Shown in pieces: positions 38,530 through 43,542 of a stretch of DNA of 43,542 nt. The stretch is taken from positions 1-43,542 of the forward strand of contig CAAENA010000077.1 in NCBI GenBank assembly GCA_900757205.1, given 5' to 3'. Made by a program: the position numbers and the translations under genes. The number at the start of each line of letters is the position of its first letter. The stretch's first letter is position 1. Source of the stretch: an uncultured Collinsella sp. (GTDB taxonomy: Bacteria; Actinomycetota; Coriobacteriia; Coriobacteriales; Coriobacteriaceae). Below the pieces are notes generated by a model that was given only the letters and a program-made list of their open reading frames with translations, had not been told where the DNA came from and did not search any database.

Positions 38530-40025
38530 GAGTTTCTCCTTTGGGACGTGTCGTTGGCGTTAAGCGGAATGGATACCGTAAGCGTAAAGGGCGGGGTGGC
38601 GTGGACCTCTAGGCTGCCACCCAGATCTTGCGCGACATGCCTCATACCTGGGATACCCGTTCCCTCGCGATACGATACGGGGGCCGGGGACCCGTCGTTA
38701 GAAATCGTCATGTGCGCGACGGCGTCAGCATCCGTCCCCTCCTGCCACAAGCGCACATGGACCCGATGCGCCTGCGCATGCTTGGTGGCATTGGTCGAGG
38801 CTTCGCGGATAATCTGCAAAAAGGCTGCCGCGACACGCACGTCGCTTGGCAGCTCGCCCTCCACATCGATCTGCACGCTCACCAGGCCAAAGGCATGGAC
38901 GATATCGCCCAGTTGCTCTGCCGGTTCGGTGTCGCCCCCGCTGCGCAGATCGGCAGCGATTGAGCGCAGCAGCGGGTCGATCTGCTCGAGTGACTCGTCA
39001 TCCAGGCGCCCCTCCTCCAAATAGCGATGGAGGATGGACAGGCGCTGGCCGATCACATCGTGCACGCGGGAACGCATGCGCAGGTAGGCCGCATTGTCGG
39101 CAACCTTTTTGACTTCTTCGATCTGGGCCTGGAGCTCTTGGCCCGCAAGCTCAAGCAGGTGGTTGGCCTGCGCCAGGCGGTCATGCGCATGCGCATACTC
39201 TGTCACATCCAGACCGATTATGCGCTCGAACGAACGGCCCGAGACCATAACGCCATCGCACACAAACAGGCGAATCTCGGCGGGAGAAACCTCGACCACC
39301 GCACGCGCCTCACCAAAGCGGTCCAGGTTGATCCGCACGCTGTTCTTACCGCCTCCGGGCATTTGCATGCTGAGCTTGCGCAGGTCGTTCCATGTACCGC
39401 TCATATCGCCTAGGTCGGTGGGCATATGAAGCTCCACCAGGTTTTTGCGCATGCAGCGGTTCATGAGCAGTGGACGGCCCCTCGAGTCCAGATACAGGAT
39501 GCCCACGGGAATCACGTTGATGGTTTCGATCGTCGAGAACGCGGTGATATCCTCCTGGCGGTTACGGACGTCCATCAAGAGCGCCGCGACGGAACGGAAC
39601 AGGAAGAACGCTCCCTCTGCGATAAGGACAACGGCCCACACCGAGCCCATGGCAAAAACCACCGGCGGTGTCACGGCGCCAACAAGCAGCAGCTCGGCCA
39701 GCATGACAGGGCGACGATAGTGCACCATAAGGACCACGCCATAGGCAAAGATCGCGGCATTGAGCCACAGCACTCCGCCCATTGCCCTGGCGCAAACGTC
39801 AAGCGGCGCCACCAGATACGAGCCAGACGACGCGAATAAGATGAGCGCCGAAATCATCAGGTGAAGCACAAGGCTCGTCTCGTAGGCGCAAATCACCTTA
39901 CGGTTATAGGACGAGCGGCGCGATGCGATGAGCGGGACGTGGATCATCTGCAGACACGCAGCCAGGGCAAAGATAACATCGAGCGCAACGATTTGGGGAA
40001 GGATGAACGAAATCTGCATCGTCAC
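38526..40025 (-). CDS. NarL-type sensor histidine kinase
   Basis: A 499-residue membrane kinase. About six TM segments fill residues 1-160, a PAS-like region follows (ETINVIPVGILYLDSRGRPLLMN), then a coiled coil. The dimerisation domain has His322 (SRVHDVIGQRLSILHRYLE) and the GHKL ATPase has an N-box (IIREASTNATKHAQAH) and G-box (REGTGIPGMRHVAQDLGG). It resembles the NarX/DegS-like HisKA_3 set by pairing with a LuxR regulator. The start is GTG 40025, overlapping the upstream stop as GTGA; ATG 40019 is also possible. It is co-transcribed with both neighbours. Confidence 0.92.
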   Translation of the reverse strand: MTMQISFILPQIVALDVIFALAACLQMIHVPLIASRRSSYNRKVICAYETSLVLHLMISALILFASSGSYLVAPLDVCARAMGGVLWLNAAIFAYGVVLMVHYRRPVMLAELLLVGAVTPPVVFAMGSVWAVVLIAEGAFFLFRSVAALLMDVRNRQEDITAFSTIETINVIPVGILYLDSRGRPLLMNRCMRKNLVELHMPTDLGDMSGTWNDLRKLSMQMPGGGKNSVRINLDRFGEARAVVEVSPAEIRLFVCDGVMVSGRSFERIIGLDVTEYAHAHDRLAQANHLLELAGQELQAQIEEVKKVADNAAYLRMRSRVHDVIGQRLSILHRYLEEGRLDDESLEQIDPLLRSIAADLRSGGDTEPAEQLGDIVHAFGLVSVQIDVEGELPSDVRVAAAFLQIIREASTNATKHAQAHRVHVRLWQEGTDADAVAHMTISNDGSPAPVSYREGTGIPGMRHVAQDLGGSLEVHATPPFTLTVSIPLNANDTSQRRNS

Positions 40026-41905
40026 TCACCCGCCCTCGGCATCAAGACGATCATGCGCAGCTGGCCGGGCTCGCCCTCAAGGCGGTATGCCACGTTGCGC
40101 CCTTGCAGAGCGCTTTCGAGCTCTTGCGCAGCGGGCGTCTGCGAAAGATCTTCATCATCGTTGGAAAAAAGCGTGGCGCGCAGCTCGACACTGCACCGCT
40201 CATGGTCGCCCAAGTGATACATAAGCGCCGGATGGTCGGTGGTGTAGGCAAAAAACGCAAAGTCATACACGCAGTCGTACAGGGCGCTTACCGTACTGGC
40301 GTGCATCGGGCGCCGTATGGCGATAATCGAAGCGCAATCGACATCGATGGTGCGCAGGTCGCTTGCGAGCTCATTGGCAATGAGTTGAATGCGGTCGCGA
40401 TCAAAACCGCTCTCCCCGTGCTGCGCCAACGTGAGCGACCCTTTGCGCTTGCAATAGGCGACGAGCATCTTGGCGCGCTGCAGCATGCGGTAACGCTCGT
40501 GTGAAGACGCCTCGTCGGTCAACGGTGGCAGCGAGCTCAGCAGGTCGTACATCTCTTCGAACGCGCGGGCAAGCGCCTGGTCCACGTCTTGGACTAGCAA
40601 GGTCTCGGCCTCTTGATCTGCCAGATGCGTCTTAAGATCGTAGTCGGCCGTGAGCAGCTCATTTTGGCGCTGCAGCTCCATGCGACGATGTGCCAGTTCA
40701 CGGTTAAGCTCGTTGAGCTCCGACACGTCTTGGGCAAGCAGGGCCGATCCGCCCAGCAGTGGAAAGGCTCGGTACATCACATCGGGATCGGACGCCACGG
40801 CAAAGGCATGGGCATGCCCGTGTTCCTGGGCCCGCAGCTCTTCGCACACGCCCGCCGGCATTGGCTTTGACACCGGTGTGGCATAGACTTCCTGCAGGTC
40901 GCGCGTTAGAACTTTGAGGTCGAGCGGCAAGGTATCGAAGATGCCAGCAATGTCGTGATATGACGGAATGACACCGCAATCGAGACAGATTTCCATCGCC
41001 ACCACGCACAAGACGCAATAGACGAGCGAGAAGTTGAGCCTCCATGCCCAGGGCACGCGCAGAGCATACGAGATGGCAAAGAACGCACCACCCAACAAAA
41101 CAAGCGCCGCCGTGCCCGAGAAACGTTGGATGCGAAAGGACGAGGACCGGCCCACCAGGATAAAAAAGGCCACGAAGTTAAAGGCCGTCCACACTAAGAC
41201 GGCGAAATAGCCCCAGCCGTACGTGTAATCGTTGCTCCAGGTGTCGCTTGCACGGTCAAAGTGGAATACCTGCCGGTGGAAATCGTTGGTGAGCACAAAA
41301 CCGATAAGTAGGATGGCCACGACCCACAAGATGCTGCGATAGCGACGGCCCGCACGGTGTTGTTCCAGCCCCGCAAGGCGCAGGCCGCACAGCTGGTAGA
41401 GCAGCGGAATGAGCGTCATGGGCACGTAGTACAGGTACCACAGCACGGTGGCATAGAACGGTGTGAACGACTTGTATTTGAGGATGGCCTCAATCATCCA
41501 GAGGGCGCAGATGGTGGCGACGGCAACAAGGCGGCGGCGCAACACATAGTCCAAACAGCGCAGATAGACCGATACACCCCAGATCGAAAATATAATTGCG
41601 GCGACAAGCAACGGGAGAGAGCTCGAGTGGACGAGCGCATCCACGACCTCTTCGGACACCTCGCTATAGGCGGGCACGGCGTTGGAAAGCTTGGGGTCGG
41701 AGGCAAACAGCGCCGGCAAGACTGCCAAAAGCATGAGGAACAGCACGGTGATGGCGCCGGCGATAGCAAAGACGCGGTGACGGTACACCTGATGTGTTAT
41801 ACCAACAAGGAATCGCGGCATGGCGAAGAGCCTGCCGCCCCTGGGATCCGCCACGGGTGCGGATCGGGCGGTCGCGTGGCCGATATGTCGCTCGCGGGTA
41901 CCCAT
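40022..41905 (-). CDS. 7TM signalling protein with degenerate kinase-like tail
   Basis: A protein of about 627 residues with eight or so hydrophobic segments in residues 30-330 (VFAIAGAITVLFLMLLAVLPALF, then LPLLVAAIIFSIWGVSVYL, ATICALWMIEAIL and others), in the manner of the 7TM head found on some histidine kinases. A coiled coil (LNELNRELAHRRMELQRQNELL) links it to a C-terminal region shaped like a DHp-ATPase part. The expected phospho-His, N-box Asn and glycine loop are not visible there. It is probably a pseudo-kinase or sensory partner of the next gene, which it overlaps by 4 bp. ATG 41905 (AAAGG upstream) is chosen; ATG 41821 is an alternative. Confidence 0.83.
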   Translation of the reverse strand: MGTRERHIGHATARSAPVADPRGGRLFAMPRFLVGITHQVYRHRVFAIAGAITVLFLMLLAVLPALFASDPKLSNAVPAYSEVSEEVVDALVHSSSLPLLVAAIIFSIWGVSVYLRCLDYVLRRRLVAVATICALWMIEAILKYKSFTPFYATVLWYLYYVPMTLIPLLYQLCGLRLAGLEQHRAGRRYRSILWVVAILLIGFVLTNDFHRQVFHFDRASDTWSNDYTYGWGYFAVLVWTAFNFVAFFILVGRSSSFRIQRFSGTAALVLLGGAFFAISYALRVPWAWRLNFSLVYCVLCVVAMEICLDCGVIPSYHDIAGIFDTLPLDLKVLTRDLQEVYATPVSKPMPAGVCEELRAQEHGHAHAFAVASDPDVMYRAFPLLGGSALLAQDVSELNELNRELAHRRMELQRQNELLTADYDLKTHLADQEAETLLVQDVDQALARAFEEMYDLLSSLPPLTDEASSHERYRMLQRAKMLVAYCKRKGSLTLAQHGESGFDRDRIQLIANELASDLRTIDVDCASIIAIRRPMHASTVSALYDCVYDFAFFAYTTDHPALMYHLGDHERCSVELRATLFSNDDEDLSQTPAAQELESALQGRNVAYRLEGEPGQLRMIVLMPRAGE

Positions 41906-41991
41906 AGTGCCTTTAGTGTACCGACAGGCAGGCCCAAAAAGCGGGCCACATGTCCCAAAATCCGCCGACGGCAAAGGGTGTCCCCAGCTGC

Positions 41992-42132
41992 CACTCATTT
42001 AAGTGCGTCCCCAACGAGTGCAAATGACGAGAGTGGATAATCTCCCACTTTGAGCCCACAAACAAGCCAAAAACGGGAGATTATCCACTCTCATTCTGCG
42101 GGCACTCATTTAAGTACGTCCCCAATGAGTGC
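41992..42132. repeat. Palindrome units C5, A3 and C6
   Basis: C5: CACTCATT...AACGAGTG (41992-42020). A3: GAGAGTGGATAATCTCCC (42029-42046), perfect 18-bp match to 42075-42092, with loop words TTTGAGCCC and GCCAAA as in A1. C6: GCACTCATT (42102-42110) with AATGAGTGC (42124-42132). These fill the gap upstream of the signalling operon; no gene is present in 41906-42216. Confidence 0.85.
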
Positions 42133-42148
42133 TTTCACTTCTTTTAAC

Positions 42149-42187
42149 AAAACGCCCGGCGGGCATTAACTGCTCGCCGGGCGTTTT
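42149..42187 (-). terminator. Rho-independent terminator of the right-edge GH1 gene
   Basis: AAAACGCCCGGCG (42149-42161) pairs perfectly with CGCCGGGCGTTTT (42175-42187). On the minus strand the stem ends in TTTTGTT. Confidence 0.85.
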
Positions 42188-42216
42188 GGTTAGGAGGCTA
42201 TGGTTGTTGGGAAGCC

Positions 42217-43542
42217 TTAGGCCAGGTCCTCGCCGTTCGTCTCGATGACGTGTTTGTACCAGTCAAAGCTCTTCTTTTTGGAACGCTTGAGGGTGCCGTT
42301 GCCCGCATCATCGCGGTCGACATAGATAAAGCCGTAGCGCTTGGACATCTCGCCCGTGCCGGCAGACACCAGGTCGATCGGGCCCCAGGTGGTGTAGCCC
42401 AGCAGGTCAACGCCGTCCTCGGTCACCGCATCGCGCATCGCGGCGATATGCTGGCGCAGGTAGTCAATACGGTAGTCGTCGTTGATGGAGCCATCCTCCT
42501 CGACAACATCCTTGGCGCCCAGACCGTTCTCGACCACAAACAGCGGCTTCTGATAACGGTCGTACAGGTCGTTGAGGGTGATGCGGAAGCCCAGCGGATC
42601 GATGGCCCAGCCCCACTGGCTCTGCTGCAGGTAGGGGTTCTTGGCGCCGGCGAAGGCGTTGCCCTGGGTCCTCTCGACATCGGGGTTGTCGGCACCGGCA
42701 GAGCAGCGGGTGCTGTAGTAGCTAAAGCTGATGAAGTCGACAGTGTTGGCAGCCAGGACCTCGCGATCCTCGTCGGTCATACCCACATCGATACCCAGGC
42801 GCTCAAGCTTCTTGATGGCATAAGCCGGGTAGTAGCCGCGGCTCTGGACGTCGACAAAGAAGTAATTGTCCTGGTTGTCGAGCTGTGCCTGGCGCACATC
42901 GCCCGGACGGCAGCTGTAGGGGTAGTAGGTGCCGGCAGCGAGCATGCAGCCGATCTTGACCTCGGGGTCGATCTCGTGGGCGATCTTGATTGCCCAGGCG
43001 CTGGCGACGAGCTCGTTGTGGGCGGCCAGGTACTCGACGGCCTCCTTGTTCTCGCCCTCTTCAAAGACCAGACCGGCACCCATAAACGGCAGGTGCAAGA
43101 TCATATTGATCTCGTTGAAGGTAAGCCAGTACTTTACCAGGCCCTTGTAGCGGGTGAAGATCGTGGTCGCGAGGTTCTTGTAGAAGTCGATGAGCTTGCG
43201 GTTGCGCCAGCCGCCGTACTCCTTGATGAGGTGAATCGGGCAGTCGAAGTGCGTGATGGTCACGAGCGGCTCGATACCGTGCGCCTGACACTCGCGGAAC
43301 ACGTCCTCGTAGAAGGCCAGGCCGGCCTCGTTGGGCTCGGTCTCGTCACCGTTGGGGAAAATGCGGGTCCACGCCAGGCTCATGCGGAAAGTCTTAAAGC
43401 CCATCTCAGCAAAGAGGGCGATGTCCTCCTTGTAGTGGTGATAGAAATCGATGCCGGTCTGCGCGGGGTAGTAATAGCCGTCCTCGAAGTCGAGCATCTT
43501 GCGCTGGCCGGAGACCACCGCATAGCGCTCGGGGCCGTGCGG
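42217..43542 (-). CDS. 6-phospho-beta-glucosidase (GH1), 5' end outside the window
   Basis: A GH1 enzyme of the phospho-beta-glucosidase class; 441 residues are visible and the frame stays open to the window edge, so the first ~35-40 residues are missing. The acid/base Glu is in LTFNEIN, the nucleophile Glu in VVENGLGA, and KRYGFIYVDRDDAGNGT is the phospho-site loop. It is similar in layout to the enzyme at 13849-15288 but clearly a distinct paralogue (for instance MSLAWTRIFPNGDETEPNEAG against MSISWSRIFPNGDDAEPNEAG). It is followed by a good terminator. Confidence 0.93.
   Translation of the reverse strand, partial: PHGPERYAVVSGQRKMLDFEDGYYYPAQTGIDFYHHYKEDIALFAEMGFKTFRMSLAWTRIFPNGDETEPNEAGLAFYEDVFRECQAHGIEPLVTITHFDCPIHLIKEYGGWRNRKLIDFYKNLATTIFTRYKGLVKYWLTFNEINMILHLPFMGAGLVFEEGENKEAVEYLAAHNELVASAWAIKIAHEIDPEVKIGCMLAAGTYYPYSCRPGDVRQAQLDNQDNYFFVDVQSRGYYPAYAIKKLERLGIDVGMTDEDREVLAANTVDFISFSYYSTRCSAGADNPDVERTQGNAFAGAKNPYLQQSQWGWAIDPLGFRITLNDLYDRYQKPLFVVENGLGAKDVVEEDGSINDDYRIDYLRQHIAAMRDAVTEDGVDLLGYTTWGPIDLVSAGTGEMSKRYGFIYVDRDDAGNGTLKRSKKKSFDWYKHVIETNGEDLA

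Noticed and set aside
20116..42132. CRISPR-like array
   Set aside because: The repeated units are palindromes scattered over 22 kb, not regularly spaced with unique spacers, and no cas gene is present.

Overview
The window is GC-rich, densely coded DNA from an anaerobic gut-type actinobacterium. Gene content best fits a Coriobacteriales genome, probably Collinsella: a nikR-hypFCDE block, many PTS/GH1 beta-glucoside genes, a B. subtilis-like separate glucose-type EIIA, and many small palindromic intergenic repeats. This assignment is an inference from gene content; no rRNA gene is present to confirm it.

Layout. 1-3.9 kb is a scrambled zone: a 209-bp nested palindrome, a decayed IS3-family remnant (426-818) into which a second IS3-family element (819-2043) has jumped, a membrane-protein gene whose stop codon comes from the IS end, and a 5'-truncated sensor-kinase core. 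3.9-12 kb holds a possible uracil-DNA-glycosylase-fold protein, thioredoxin, then a small helical protein, the nickel regulator NikR and the [NiFe]-hydrogenase maturation genes hypF, hypC, hypD and hypE, followed by a HAD phosphatase. 12.4-20.1 kb carries a lipoprotein, a PTS EIIA (Crr type), a 6-phospho-beta-glucosidase, an AraC-type regulator divergent from a large glycoside hydrolase, and an RpiR regulator. 20.2-25.2 kb has an unusual HTH-superoxide-reductase-like fusion, pyrE, and a Mg2+ P-type ATPase with a long leader that contains a 23-codon ORF. 25.2-33.1 kb is a glycoside-use region: ROK sugar kinase, DUF4038-type hydrolase, PTS EIIBC divergent from an esterase across an AT-rich operator region, and a DUF1593 (nucleoside-hydrolase-like) protein. 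33.4-37.7 kb is a zinc-ribbon/zinc-ribbon-TM/SPFH operon related to YdjG-YdjI membrane-stress genes, with a lipoprotein. 37.9-41.9 kb is a three-gene signalling operon: a 7TM protein with a degenerate kinase-like tail, a NarL-type histidine kinase and a LuxR response regulator. The right edge is a second, partial 6-phospho-beta-glucosidase.

How the genes fit together. EIIBC (28052-29479) has no EIIA domain, and the free EIIA at 13172 could phosphorylate it. Imported beta-glucoside phosphates would then be split by the two GH1 enzymes, while the ROK kinase could phosphorylate freed sugar or glucoside. HypF/C/D/E build the Fe(CN)2CO part of a [NiFe] hydrogenase that is not in the window; hypA/hypB are also not seen.

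The least explained material is between genes. At least four kinds of palindromic element recur, several with paired base changes that keep the stems. Two ~185-bp elements sit at the same place, directly after the stop codons of two unrelated minus-strand genes, with the same two-hairpin plan, the same single-base bulge and covarying stems. These, the mgtA leader ORF, the phased GTAAAC operator cluster and the HTH-SOR fusion are the main candidates for undescribed biology.
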